A DNA stretch of 64,000 nt, from the NCBI RefSeq assembly GCF_018139145.2, contig NC_059473.1, positions 68,430,707-68,494,706 of the forward strand, given 5' to 3'. A program made the position numbers and the translations under genes. Below are positions 1 to 12,720 of the stretch, one piece after another (within the stretch, counting starts at the first letter, position 1; every line of letters begins with the position of its first letter). This DNA comes from Gymnogyps californianus (Eukaryota > Chordata > Aves > Accipitriformes > Cathartidae). The notes below the pieces were generated by a model. That model did not search any database and was not told the origin of the DNA. It worked only from the letters and a program-made list of their open reading frames with translations.

Positions 1-1743
1 GAATGAAATGAGTCTGTTCAGTCCCAAAGTGATGGTGTCTCATTGCAATCATGCATGTATTTGCAATAGGAAGCATGAAGTTCTCTGTATTTTCTTCTGT
101 ATGTTAGAGAAATTCTTCCCCACCTTCTGTTTTTGTCTTTCATATATACCTCTTTTCTCAGATTTTGCTCAAAGCCATTGAAAGTGAATGGCTCCACCAC
201 CACCACACCTCTGCTCCTGCTTCTGCTACCTTAAATCAAAGTGCGTAAAACAGTATGGCAATTTGCTCCTAGGACTGTGATCTTCAGTGTTGCTCTGGAG
301 AGTAGATGAGTTGAGCTGGAAGGAGAAAGCATGAGGTGGGATAAAGTCAAATGCTGCATAGGAGCCCAAAAGGAGCTATAAAAATGTGGTCACTTAGAAG
401 TGCAAATCTGGTTTATTTTTCAAGTATTAAAAACAGACATTGCCTTTGGCAGCAGTTTGGAGAAATGTGTCTTAGCAAATTTCCTGACTGAACCAAAGAA
501 TTATTCAACATTACTTAAAGACTTGAAGCTATAGCCTAAATAATAATTAGCATATTTGTTATTGGCATTGATACTTCTCTCTGCAGGAAGCAGACGTAAC
601 AGAAAATATGAAAGCGATAAAAAGTTTTTTTCACCAGTCCTGAAAGTCATTTGGGGATATTGTTTTATTTTCTTTTTTACCATCATGTCATTCACTGTTC
701 AGAGCTCTACTAACATCACTCGTCCAAATACAGAGAGACAAAACTACCCAGAGATCTAGGAGTATTTCAGTGCAGTTGGCATGGCAGAAAGCCATTGAGA
801 TTAAACGGTGATCCATAAAGGATGGTCTGTAATCTCAAGGAGATGTGCGTTGGTGGAAGCAAGGAACCACACTGACATTTTTACTGATGGTGATGGCTGG
901 CATTCAGAGTATTTAGCATTTGGCAGTGATGAGCAGCCAGCAGTAAAATTTGGAACCATCTGAGATCTCCTCTGAGTTAACAATTTACTTCTGTTCCTTT
1001 GTTATGAAGTTGACAATCTGGAATTCATGGCTTGCCTGATGATCAGCTGCCTTGAAGGAGGGAAATGAATCAGCCTCTTTCTATGATGCAGTGTTTTCTT
1101 ACATTACATGTGGTCTGTCTTGTGGCACTTAGTTTCAGACAGTGCTTTGGCCTGACATTCACCTTCTCAAATCCATACCATAGCTGAGACAGATGTCTCA
1201 GGAGCCTTATCCAGAAACGCTGGAGGAAAAGAAAACAATGAAAAGAAAAAACTTGATTTGTGGAAGGAATCTTCTGATCCTTGTAGTTGTCCACTTTAGA
1301 AGGTCTAAGATAAGCAAATCATATATGATTTCAATTTAAAGAAGTAAAAATCTTCTTAAATATTCTCACAGTAAGGATTAAGGAATTAATGAAATTCATT
1401 AAGGAAAAAGATTAGGAGAATTAAATAGCATCCAGCTTTGTGAAAAGCAGTGAACAAAAGGGGTGGCCAGAGTATGATGGCCACTCCTTTGAAGGTTTCT
1501 GAAGACATTTTCTTCTTATACTGGAATGAAACCCAAATCTTCTGGAAAGTGAGCTATATCAAAACATCTCCTTTCAGGGCAAAAAGGTTTATTTATCTAT
1601 TTGTCTTTGATATGCAAAATCAGACTCAAGACTTTCCAGTGCCCGATTCAGAGTAGATTTTTCAGGGGAAATCCATCTCAGCACAGGCAGAAAACGATGT
1701 CTTCCATCCTGGTACCTAAAACACTGAAAAACAAGCAGTGATG

Positions 1744-1760
1744 GAGAGAGAGAGAGAGAG
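1744..1760. repeat. (GA)n microsatellite
   Basis: A run of about eight alternating GA units. It is short, uninterrupted and flanked by unique sequence. Such tracts are common in vertebrate non-coding DNA and often vary in length. Confidence 0.8.
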
Positions 1761-4700
1761 TGGGTTCTACTTAATCTACCTTAGACACCTACAAGGTAGA
1801 TGTCTTCATGTGAACTAGTGGCTCCCTTTATAATCAGAAGTGGTTTTAGGCACAGAGTAATATAGGTGTTTCTGGGATGCAATTCACTTGCCATAATTAG
1901 GTCTCTATGTTAGGATGTTTGCCTTAGGATCTATATCCACTCTTCAGAAGAGAGCTGGCACTGAGACTCCAGTGTTCATTTTCAATATGTGGTTACAGAT
2001 CTGAAACCTGGACTTATTTCAAGTCCTTTCTTAAACTAGTTCATGCACAAAAAGGACTAGATTCTGAAATCTTCCTCAGATAAGACCTCATTCCCCACCA
2101 GGTAGAGAGAAGTTCACCACTTTAATTTCATTGTGTCTTCCTCAGTCTGTGAAAGCATGTAAATAATTAATTCAGATAGAGACATCTGCTAAGTGAACAT
2201 CTAAATTTAAGTCAGATATTTAAGATCCAAAGCTTGTTTTCAAACCTCTACAAGAAAAAATTATCTTCCATGAACATTTTATTGAAGTCAATAATACTCC
2301 AAACAGGGCACCAATGAAAGAGCAAGATTTCATCAAAGCTTCAGCTTTGTGAACATTTTCCAACTGGACTGCTTTGAAAAGATGTAATTCTATGAGTTGA
2401 AAAAATTCAGCTGTGTCCTTCCCCTCACACAAACAAAAATTGTTGTTGGTTGAAATACAACATAAAGTAGTGTATTCTATCACTGAGGGGAAGTATAACG
2501 TGTTGAGGCAGTGGGGGGAAAGCAGCTGTGCTGTTCTCTCTGTAGCATTTTACCCATCCTCATGGAAACACCTTTATGAGGGCTGCCTGGCCCCAGGGTT
2601 GGGAAAAGAGATCAGGCCAGTGCAAAGAGTGGTCGAAATAAATGTACCGCACAGTCCTGCAGAAAGTGTCTGCTTTGCTACCACTTACCTACTTCCTCTT
2701 CAGTCATGAAGAAAGTAAGAGACAGAACATATTACACTCGCTATTTTATTGCCTTTGTAAGTAATATTTTTTTCTGTTTGGTAAAAATGTGTGTTATTGT
2801 TTATTTTTAAATTCCTCTGCCTGGCTGACATCATGCTCTGCACATTATGAGAAAAAATACTGCAGGGATTTTTCTTTTTTTTCTTACTTTTCAGAGAATG
2901 TAGTGTTGCAACTACTGGCAAGTTGCATACACAAACACCGAACAGATGCTACCATGTTTAACTCCTCACTGGACCTTTTGTCTCCATACAGCAGGATTTT
3001 TCTTTTTCTTTTTTTTTCTTAAAAGATACTATTTGTGAAAGGTGCCAGGCAGCCACCAATGTGATCTCCACTCAAAAACCCAGCTCCTAGAATACCATCT
3101 TTTCATGTTTATACTACCAAGCCCCCAAGTTTCTCCGATTCAGCCTCAGGGAATGAGTAAAATTTGAAGTCTTTAGCTCATAACTCATTCTCCTACCCAA
3201 CTACTCCCTTCATTTGCCCTGGTCTGCTCCCTCTAGTCCAGGTACTTCCTCCTGCCCCTGGGTCCCCACAGTCCTGTCTTGCTTTTTCTCTTGCCGCTCA
3301 GTGTGCCTTATCAGTTTTCCTTCATTCCAAAACTGGACACCAAAGTTACTATGTTGTGGGTTGCTTTCTAATTTTAATGTGGACTTGAAAACAGTCTGAC
3401 TTTTACTCTGTGTGGCTTTTATTCATATCAAGGAATGTGAAGGAATGAGGAATGAAAGACAGGATATGTTAATTCTTTTTCTCTGTAATTTGTTGTAATG
3501 TAGCCCCTGAGCACCACAAATTCTTCTTCAGGGTGGTCCTCATGGCTTGTTTAGGAAGGGAAGTGTTTTCTACCTTAGATGCTGACATTCCCCCTGTTTA
3601 CCTGGGTCAACCTGTAATCTGCTGGGATTATTCTGAGATTATAATAAAGTCCTTAGGAGTCTGTGCTCCACCTTGTGTGAGCTCAGCTCAAGAAAGTTTT
3701 ATTCACATGACACACCAAAGTGTAAACAAAAGAGACAAATCCCTGAGGCACTTGAAAGGAAAAACTGATGGGGACAGGGCCAGTGACACAAACAGCACCT
3801 CATACTTGGTTTCATCCTTCACTGTTGTGATGTCTTCAATGCTGAGAAAACAGGCAGTAAAAAACCTGAGGTTTCTATAGAAATTTGACAGTACCTGCTC
3901 CCCTCTGCCCACTCTGAGATCAGTTGTCCTGTGTCATTTTTTGGAGAAGTGACTGTAATAGACACAGAACAAGGAAGAAAAAATGCTCCTCCCAGTTTCA
4001 ATGTCTGTATCTTATCACTTTAAGAAAGGCTTTAGAAAGAAACTTAATAGGTTGGAATAGGCAACCAGATCTTGCAATCATCAGCTCCACAGTCAGTGAG
4101 ACCCTGTGCAGGCCCAAGAGACTGGGGAGGGAACCTCTAATGACCTGGCTGTAGATCAAGATCAAAAGACATTTACCTTTTACTTCTTGTGACATAAAGT
4201 TAATGCAACGTTTTAGAGATGGTGTTGAACCAAAACATTGGCTCTATGCCTCATTTGAGCATACAAAGAATCACAATCTAAACTCAGAATTAAGCTCTGA
4301 AATTTATGGCTGTTTTTTATTGGTATGCTGGAGAGAACAAAAATCCCAGCTATAAACCACTGAGCGTTGGAGGAGAGTTGTCTCCCAGATCAAGACCTTG
4401 ACTCTGCATCTTGCATGTAGCTCAAAGTTTGCTTGCTTATTTCCCATGAGAGTCATCTTTGGCTCTGTCTTATTGGTAAATTAAAGGTGCTTGGGATAGC
4501 TCTCTGGCACTGAGCCCAACCCACATGTGAGAGTCTGTGTCCTCATCGTTAACTGTTCTTGCCCTCCAGAACAGGATGGCTGCATCCCAAACTGTCCATT
4601 TGAAATGATCCCTGGCCCACTGTGGGGGTGCTTGCACAGGCCACCCTTGGAAAAAGGCCTGGATAACCCCACCTGCTAAGATAAGCATGTGGCTGTAAAC

Positions 4701-6682
4701 AGCATGTGTGGATCGAATATACAAAACCGCCCCAAAACTCATCGTGTTAAAGAGGAAGATGACCATAAGCCAGAGTAAACAGTAACCAAGGAGTTACAAA
4801 GAGACTTTTGAAACAAAGAAGGAATCGGCTTGAAAGGAAATATAAAGAGGGATCTCAACTTGTAACAGGGGTGGAGATCTTGACGTGAAAACAGCAGTAG
4901 TCAAAACCTGGCGTGCCACCTCTGGAGACACCCTGCAGCACCCTGACCTCGGGCAGGCCAGGCAGAGCTGGCTCCCCGTGGAGCAGCCAGCACCCGGCGA
5001 GTGGGCAAGCAGTGTGGGAGCCCACTCTGGCCGTGTGCCCCGACCTGCTGGGGCATCAGCAGGTTGCAGGGAGCAGCAGGGGTGAGTGGACAGCTGGAGA
5101 TCCCCCATGGCCAAGTATGTGTGTCTTGGCATGTGCACATGAGTTTAAAGCTTCTTGGGATTAGGCCTGGAAGGGTGTTGAGAGGTTTGTAGGTGTTTAT
5201 TAACATTTTAGAAATGTCTAGCACTGTGATTTATCTGTCGTATTACTGATATTGATCCTGAATGTGTAGTTCACTGATTAGTGGTTAATTACTATCATAA
5301 ACAACAAACCACTGCAATCCTGATTTGACTTAAACTCTGTGAACTCAGTGGCTTTCCCCTGCGACAGATTGTGATAACCCTTGAACTGTGTGTGGGTATT
5401 GTCTGCAGGAGTGCTAAGTTGTCCCAGTAAGACAGGGCCAGGGCCTAGTCTAACACTTCTAAGAGTACAGACAATCAAATTGCAGTGCCCAGAAACATTT
5501 ACTGGCCTTACTTAATTTACCAGTATAGATGTAGTCTGTATTTTTCTCATGAGAGGGCCAGCATCCTATCTGCAACGTGTACTTCATCTGCTCCTTTGGA
5601 GATGTTCTCCCCCTAAATACCAGGAAGTAAGCAGTGTCTGTAAGAGTAACGTAAGAACCTGTACGAGAACTTGTACAAATGTAAGAAAACCTGGAGCACC
5701 TTTTGTTTAAGTGAAATGTAACAATTGTTGTGGAAATTAGCGCTGCATCAGCTGGTGAGCGGTTTGAGAGAGTTATGTATACTGGTCCTTCACCTTTCTG
5801 TCCTCATCAGATCTTTAATGCTTCTTTGTTTACATATTTTTACATTAAAATTATAAGTACCAGTTTGGACCCAGCACTGGTAAGATGGTGGCTAGAAGTT
5901 CACATATGTAACTCCACAAGATTTTGGTGTCAGTCCCCGCACAGCCTGTGCATGGGAATCCAGTCTGACAGAGGTGACAAAGAGCCCCTCTAATACTGGT
6001 AAGAGCAATTTTAATGCAAGTTACTCATGGGGAGAGCCAGCTCACCTTGCTTTGACATCTAATTCGGTGTGTAGTGAGGTGATGGTAGAAAAGAAATTGC
6101 CTGACTCTGCTAATGAGGGAGGAGGCAGCATCTTGGAGAGCCCCCAGAAGATGACCAGGTACCCAGTTTGGGTGTTGGGGCGGGCAGGCAGGGTCTTCCC
6201 CTGGAGACCCTTGGAGATGTTTTCCCTCCACTGGGCGGGCAGTGGTGCTTGACTAGCTGCCTGAAACCTCGATAAGAGTTCATTGCATGCAGACTGGATC
6301 TCAGCCAGTGATTCCTTTGGGCCTGATCTAACACCTAGTAAAGAAATTGGAAATTATCCCACTTGTTCCACTGAGTTTCACAGGCTTTTTTTACATCTGC
6401 CTGTCTCCCTTTCTTCTCTCTTGTGATTAATATAGAGTGCACAAGAGGAGGAAATATTTAAATACAAACATTCTCACATGAAGACCAGTATTTTCTTTTT
6501 TTTGGAGGGGGCAAAGACAGCAAGGTGCCTTTTCAGACTACTTCATTGACAATTGCTTGCTCTTCAGCCCCATCTACGGAGTACAGGGCTGTGCAGAAAC
6601 CCCCAGGCTGGCTTTGAAGGAAATAGTTGGACTAATAATGGACTAATATTTGTGGCTGCTTTAATTGCATGTGATTTAGAGT

Positions 6683-6724
6683 AACAGTCATAAAGTGTAG
6701 AACAACAGTCGTAAAGCGTAGCGC
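6683..6724. repeat. Two-copy 21-bp tandem duplication
   Basis: Two adjacent 21-bp units, both beginning AACAGTC, differ at only a few positions (ATAAAGTG in the first against GTAAAGCG in the second). The differences are mainly A/G and T/C, so the duplication has had time to diverge. No coding frame or known element explains it. Confidence 0.75.
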
Positions 6725-8264
6725 AATATTTTAAGTCTGGGTATTCTCAGCAGAGACTCAATGCAGTCTAGGAAAAGCAGGTAGAATAAAACCCATACCT
6801 TACATATACTTTATTGCTCTTCTATGGCATATAAGACTACACTAAGATTCCTCTATTGTTCAGGAAAATAAAAAAAAAACAGGTTCTCAAAATTCTGACA
6901 TACTAACTAATGTTAAAAATATTAGTGCTGAGGTGAAATCACTTCATATGTTATCAGTGACTGTATTGTTAAAGTCTGCTTTGGTCTATAGCCTGACCTA
7001 AATTCTTTCCACTCGCTCTCTTTATAAATTTAAGGCTAGCTCTACAAGGGGGTTTAGGCATGACATCACCACACCTAACTTGCTGTCTGCATCCAGATCC
7101 TTGAAGTAGCTACTCACCTGATGGCCACCGAGGAGCACAGCTTCCATTTAAATTAACAACGAGAGTTAGGCTCCTAAATAGCTTTCTAATGCATGCTTTT
7201 AAGTGCCATTGGTGATCCTTCTGTAACTTGCAGAGAAGGAGTGCAAGTCAGATTATACGCCATGACAATAAAGTCACAGTTAATTCTTGAAGTGATATCA
7301 TCCTCGAAGAATAATAGTTAACAAATGTTTTGGGCTGTATCTGGAAAGGAGTTGGACACTTCCTCACATGGCGAATGGGGGAGTTAGAGCTTCAACTGGG
7401 ATTCACAACCAGCCACTAACTGAGTGGGGACATGCCTACACCATTCGTTTGGAAGTGCTGACATTTCCCCTGTTCAGCAGGCTAGGCACTCATCTTCAGC
7501 CTATGTGGGACTGAATTTAATAACCCAAGTCGTCTTTTTAAACTGAGGTATCAAAATCACCTCATTTACCAATAGGTGGTTGTCTCACTCTTCTTGTTTA
7601 AATTATGGCCAGCGGTGGTGGCACTCATGTTTCATGTTATGCATTAGTCTGCATAACAATCCCTGCTCTCTGGACTATTCCTGTATTTTAGCAAATGATC
7701 ACCTACTGAAAAATGCATCAGAAGTCCAGACCACAGTGACCAGGATTGAGTTTGCCCCTCCAGCTGCATGGTTTTTCCACTACGCAACACAGCCAGACTT
7801 GTGTCTCTGGACCATGACTCCTACACTCTTACTCATCACAGTGGCTCAGCTGTAGCAATAGGGCAGTACTGCCTTAAAAATGGGATATAAACTCCATGGG
7901 TTCAATCTCAGAAAGCTCTGGAGAGACTAGAGTCCAGGTTTCCCCTTTATGGGTGAGTAATCCAACCAGTAGACTCACAAGCAAAAGATCTCCTCTGCTG
8001 TTTCTTTTTAAGAGGAAGATTGGTAGTGGTGACTTGCTTTGAGGGAAAAAAAGAGGCATCCAGCACTGATGTGGACAGCAAGGCTTTGGAGAACTGCAGG
8101 TGCCTGGACTTGACTTTAAGCAGCATTTAAACTTTCTAGATCTTTTTTTTTTCCCAGACTTTACAACCTTTTATGAACTAGTTTTGGGTCTTATATGCAT
8201 AAACTGGTATTACTGGGATCATATACCCATCTTCAAGGCATTTTAGTGTCCAAGTTTAGAACTT

Positions 8265-8365
8265 ATGCATCTTGCCTTAAATTACACAGGAAGGTCTGTG
8301 GAAGAGCCAGGAGCTGAATATGGAGCTCTGCAGGTCCTGCAGAGTTACCTAACTACTGACCTGTT
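8265..8365 (-). repeat. tRNA-derived SINE fragment (MIR-like), reverse orientation
   Basis: Read on this strand the order is a 'cttgcc...acacaggaaggtctgtgg' block, then an 'agagccaggagctgaat' block, then 'cctaactactgac'. This is the reverse complement of the tRNA-like head and adjoining body of MIR/CORE-type SINEs of sauropsids, in which the head reads roughly 'gtggttagagcac...gggttcaattcctggctctgccacagacttcctgtgtgacc'. The A-box end lies to the right and the body to the left. The copy is old and diverged, with no target duplication visible. Family assignment is from memory of consensus sequences; a database alignment would name the subfamily. Confidence 0.65.
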
Positions 8366-10440
8366 ATGGCTTCTTCCTCAGCTGAAGCAGAAGAGAGCTT
8401 GCGTATTTATTACAATTTAAAATTCTGTAGCATTGTCTTTCCTGGATTTCTGGGGTTGTGGATTGGTGGCACAGTAACCGTTTGTGAACATCTATTCATT
8501 CTACTTTCAGAAAGAGAAATAGCTGACTGTAGGTGTCTGGAAAATTTTATCTGATTTGAGTTCAGAGATCCATCTCCTAGATATTTGGCTTGGCAAAGCT
8601 TAGTAAGCACTGTCATCTCCAGCTTAGAACAACAGTTCCCCTCAAAACCTTGGAAAGTTGTATGGTACGATCCCATCAAAACAGGACTTTTCCTCCCTCC
8701 TCCCCCAACTCGTGATTCTCCTTCTAGGAGTTCAGCTGCCTGTGATCCCAGGCTTAGTTTTGATACAGCCCAGCTGTGCAACCTTCGCTCAAACTTTAGA
8801 GAAAATGTTATGAGAAAGAGCTGTGAGAAAGTACGTAGACTAGAATCAGCCAAATTAAAAGGTAAAATTGGAGGCAAAGGTAATATCATTGGGACAGGCA
8901 CAGGTAACAACTGAAGGATTCAACGAGAGAATCACTGACAAGAAAAGTTATAAAATCTTATGGGAGAAGACAGTGAGCTGAAAGATGGCAACTCAGTGAC
9001 ACCAAGGACCAGCCTGCTCCCAGGAGCAGCAGCAAAGGCTGATGCTTTCCACCTGACAGATGCCTGCCTGGCCAGCAATGTCCTACTGGGTGTCTTCTTG
9101 GGGGTGAGCGTGCTAATGCTTAGCCTAGTACCTAACGCTAATGCTTAGCTCCTTACATCCTAGCTATCTATTTTGTGCGCTATCCAGTACGTAATTGTCT
9201 TGTGGGTTTTTTTGTTGGGTATACCCTATTTGCAGAGTTGGTCTCTCATACACGGTAAAAGTTGCCTGAATAAAGAGAGCCAGGGACAGAATAACAACCT
9301 GTAAAAACATGGCTGTGTACTGCTGTACCCCCCTAACACAGCGTAATATAGTATTACACAGGGTACAGTTAAATCATTAAGGGTATTTTTATATTGCATG
9401 TTTCCTTCCCAGGAACAATTACGCTTAAGATGTGCTAGTTATAATGGGTTAGAAATCTACAGCTGCCTAACTGGAGACACATGCCAGTCTAACTCTGTAA
9501 CACAAAGAGAGGGAAGTATCCCAGAGGAGTTCAGTGTTTGAAAAGAAAAATATCAAGACCAACACAGCTCTCTCACGGGCAAAACCTGCACAGACTTAGC
9601 AAAGGAAAGAGGTTATTGAGACTCATTCTCACTTTACTTTTGCTAGCACGGGTAGTGAAGAACAGAAGGCTAAGAAACAACACTGCTAGTGCAATGTGTG
9701 ACTGCAAATACCCGTAACACTGGCAATTGAAATATGTCTTGCCATGTTTAGACATCAACTTCTACATTACTGTCTGTAGAAGAAAGTCGGTACTTAAAGT
9801 CTGCATGAGGTGGCTCAGCGCTTCTCAAGTCTGGGCATACAACCTAGTAGGGAAAAATCCTGGTATATATCAAGAATTGTTGGCAGAAGAATGGCAAAGT
9901 TTTCAAATTTGGGGGTGCCTAAAGTTAGGAATCAAAACTTTTGTCATTACTGTGAAATTTTATTTCGTTTTGCTCTAATGGGTAAGAAACAGCATAAAGC
10001 AACTTTAGTAGTCTGAATGTTAAAAAAGGAAACTTGTGATTATTGGCATGTATAAAGTTGTCAAAATGTTCCCTCTCTTGATGTAGTGTCAGCAGCTTTT
10101 GGATCTTTGTAAATATTCTGCCTTCCTCAGCTGTTTATTCCTGTGTTTATTTGACAGTACTTCCTTTGAGTATAACTCCAGTTATCTAAAGTAGAAGATG
10201 GCGAAGTAGAATACTCTGGAAACTGCATATTAATGTATCATGCCTTTTATTTATAAATTCCAGGCTTCTTCAGATTTTTCTTTTATTCCTGTATAAATGT
10301 GAACTTTTCAACTTGAATAGTCTCGCAAAGCATTAAAAAAAAGTACAAAAATGGCCAGTAGAAACATATATCTTAAAGTCATTCATGTTCTGGCATATGA
10401 AGTCCTCAGTTATTTTATAATGGTTACTTTATATTGTTCC

Positions 10441-10484
10441 CATTCTTTTCTTTCTTTCTTCTTTTTTTTTTCTTTTTTTTCTTG
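10441..10484. repeat. Polypyrimidine tract
   Basis: About 44 bases consisting almost only of T with scattered C, including runs of ten and eight T. It is simple low-complexity sequence. No retroposed gene precedes it that would make it a poly(A) tail on the opposite strand. Confidence 0.8.
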
Positions 10485-11144
10485 CTGCATTCAACTGATT
10501 ATGTCCATGGAAACTAGCCCTAATTGTAGCTTTACAGGCAGGCCATGTTTTCCATCATTGGCACATACTGATGTAACTCACTGGGGAGTAGCACAGGACT
10601 GAGCTGCTGTTTTCTGTTATGCTGCAAATCAGAACAAGATTGGTATTTCTGATTAATCATTTTTGCAAGTGGCCTACCAATTCCCTGCCAGATTATCATG
10701 TAATAAATAAAAACATCACCAAAGATACTAGGCTTAGCACTGATCAAAAAAAAAAAGGATAGTCTTTCAAGGAAGATGTTTCTAAATTTGCACTTACTAT
10801 AGTGGTCCTCATGACCAAAGTTAATTTTACCCATAAAAAGCCTGAGTGTTCTTCCTGTAGGTGCAGAGACATATATGTCATCGCTTCTTTCACCCTTCGT
10901 GCAGGGCCATGATGTAGAGCCTGTGACACCTCTAGGCAGGTTGTTATGGAGATGCATGGACCATACCAGTGGTGCAAGGATGCCTCCAAACCCTGCTTTG
11001 CTAGATGGCTCTGTGATGGCTGTAAGACTTGGGAAAGCTGGGACACTGCTAACCAAAGAGGGAGCCTGGGAAAGTTTTTCGCCAGCAAGGCACCATTGAG
11101 ACCTCCAGAGGTGTGGGGGAATGCAGAAACTCAGCAGAGGGGCA

Positions 11145-11625
11145 GCAGCAGGCAAGGGCGCTCGCCAGCCGCTGCTGGCCACGGCTGCCCCCCTTGCTGG
11201 CCTGGGGACCACTCCTCTTTGCACTGCGAGGGGGGAAGGTGGGCAGCCTGCCCGCACGGGTCCATCACCCCAGCTCGGGGGGGAGAGAGGACTCTGAGTG
11301 AGCTTCCCTCTCCTGGCCAGCCAGGCAGCTACCTACCACAGAGAGGGACGCTTCGGGCCGGGGAAGGTGAGCCAAGCTGCCTGCTCAGGAGCCAGCAATC
11401 GCTCCGCAGCTGCTGCGGTTCGGGAGGCCGCCGGCCCCTGCGCAGCCGCCTGCCGTGCTCGGTGGGAGGGCAAGGGAGATTTCGTCTGCAGGCACTGCCG
11501 AACATCGGGCCATTAGTGCGCTGAGGCGTGGGCGAGCGGGCGGTAGCCGGCCTCGGCGAGACCTTGAAAACACCACGCAGGCAACGACACTGGGTGCATG
11601 CCGAGGCCGGTCTCTAACGACTGCT
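11145..11625. promoter_or_regulatory. CpG island, candidate promoter / first exon region
   Basis: GC content rises sharply and CpG dinucleotides become dense: a hand count gives about 37 between 11151 and 11620, most of them after 11340. Flanking DNA often has none or one per 60 bases. In birds such islands usually mark the promoter and first exon of a gene or long non-coding RNA. On the + strand an AAG|GTGAGC donor lies inside the island (intron start 11367). No TATA box or translated exon could be recognised, so neither the direction nor the transcript is known. A long minus-strand frame starts inside the island but looks fortuitous. Confidence 0.6.
11364..11372 (+). other. Candidate 5' splice donor in the CpG island
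   Basis: The sequence AAG|GTGAGC matches the vertebrate donor consensus at nearly every position, with the intron starting at 11367. Two more close matches follow at 11731-11739 (AAG|GTGAGG) and 11838-11846 (AAG|GTGAGC). A donor alone is weak evidence because such sites occur by chance. Its position inside a CpG island makes a first-exon end plausible. No matching acceptor could be assigned. Confidence 0.3.
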
Positions 11626-12105
11626 GCTATTCCTTTGCACTTTAGCCCCTGTTTTGACTGTTGCTTGGATTAATCCCTATTCATTTCTTTAAAGCCAAAG
11701 GTCCTCGGCAGAAGACAATACATGTCTCGTAAGGTGAGGGGCCATTCCAGCCCTTGTGGGTCGGTGTAAGAATTAAATCAGCAGGAGTACGAGGATTTCA
11801 GATAGCATGCCAACAAGTGTGCTGTGCCCAGGCAGATAAGGTGAGCCTTCTGTCAATACAGTTTTGATCTCTGGCCTTTTCCAACCCACTCTCTTCAGGA
11901 ACAGGTTTTTGGAGGCATAAACTGAAGTGTAAAGCTTCTGCTGTGAAACTCTCTATCGTACTTTTCTGCAGCCTTCATCGTATGAAAAAAGATACCATTT
12001 TGATTATTACTGTTACCTCTTTTGTGTTAATCCAGCATGCACTTGTCCTTGGCTGAAGTTTTTGCTGACTTGAAGAAAAACTTGCTTCAAAACGTCTGAG
12101 AGTTA

Positions 12106-12121
12106 AAAAAAAAATTTTTTT
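12106..12121. repeat. A-run joined to T-run (short palindrome)
   Basis: A run of A is followed directly by a run of T, giving a near-perfect small palindrome. It is low-complexity sequence with no assigned role. Confidence 0.6.
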
Positions 12122-12479
12122 CTACTTTCAGCCTCTGAGTTTTTGAGGCTCCTCTATGTATTCTATAGCAACTCATGAATCACAAGTACCAAAATGTATG
12201 AAGGTGTATTAAAACATGTTTGCATTTCTGATTTTTTTATTCTGCTACATCGGATGGTGTTAAAATGACAGTGAACCTGGAAATATAATGTCACAACACC
12301 GGGCACTGGAGGTTAGATGTTAGAAGTCATCAGAGCTCAGGCACATGTGCTCTCCTAACGACACCACTCATTCAATCATGTTTTAGCAGCCTCCTGGCAG
12401 GAAGCGCTGATTTGTTTAACTCTATTAAGCTTAGATAAGAAAGGTAAATAATAGGTCTACCCAATATAAGACAATCCCT

Positions 12480-12720
12480 CCAAAATAAGTTTGACATTGG
12501 CCAATAACCACTCTAACATTTTTGTGGCTTTAGCAGCTTTGGAGCCTGTTGAATGGCACAATGGGGGGAAAAAAGAGAGCGAGAGAACGAACGCCCGCTT
12601 GTTGCTTTAGCCTATTCGAGATGAATTATTAGGAAGGACAGCCAACACTCGGGCTAAACGCTAACAGATGTGGCGCCGAGTGTGCCATTTAGACGCTGGT
12701 GGTTTGCTGTGGAGCAGTAG
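12480..12720. promoter_or_regulatory. Possible conserved regulatory stretch near the CpG island
   Basis: This stretch lies about 0.9 kb after the CpG island and differs from its neighbours. It keeps several CpGs (gagcgagagaacgaacgc, ttcgag, ggcgccgag), contains a CCAAT-type site (ttggccaataac) and a homeodomain-type core (gatgaattattagg), and has no repeat signature. That is the texture I would expect of a conserved non-coding element. Conservation cannot be seen from one genome, so this is only a suggestion. It could equally be unique DNA without function. Confidence 0.25.

Larger units (their letters stand above)
1..11139. other. Non-coding AT-rich sequence, no gene recognised
   Basis: I see no recognisable exon, RNA gene or intact mobile element here apart from the short repeats listed separately. 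Open frames in this stretch are short, overlap on both strands and resemble no protein family I know. The longest is a 166-codon frame on the minus strand at 8410-8910, which overlaps an opposite-strand frame and has no recognisable domain. A GC-richer patch at about 4905-5100 has few CpGs and no clear exon structure. The stretch could be intergenic or intronic; the sequence alone does not decide. Confidence 0.7.

Noticed and set aside
10946..11524. 192-codon + strand frame through the CpG island.
   Set aside because: GC-rich islands lack stops; the translation is low-complexity Gly/Pro/Arg/Ser and several frames on both strands are open over the same bases.
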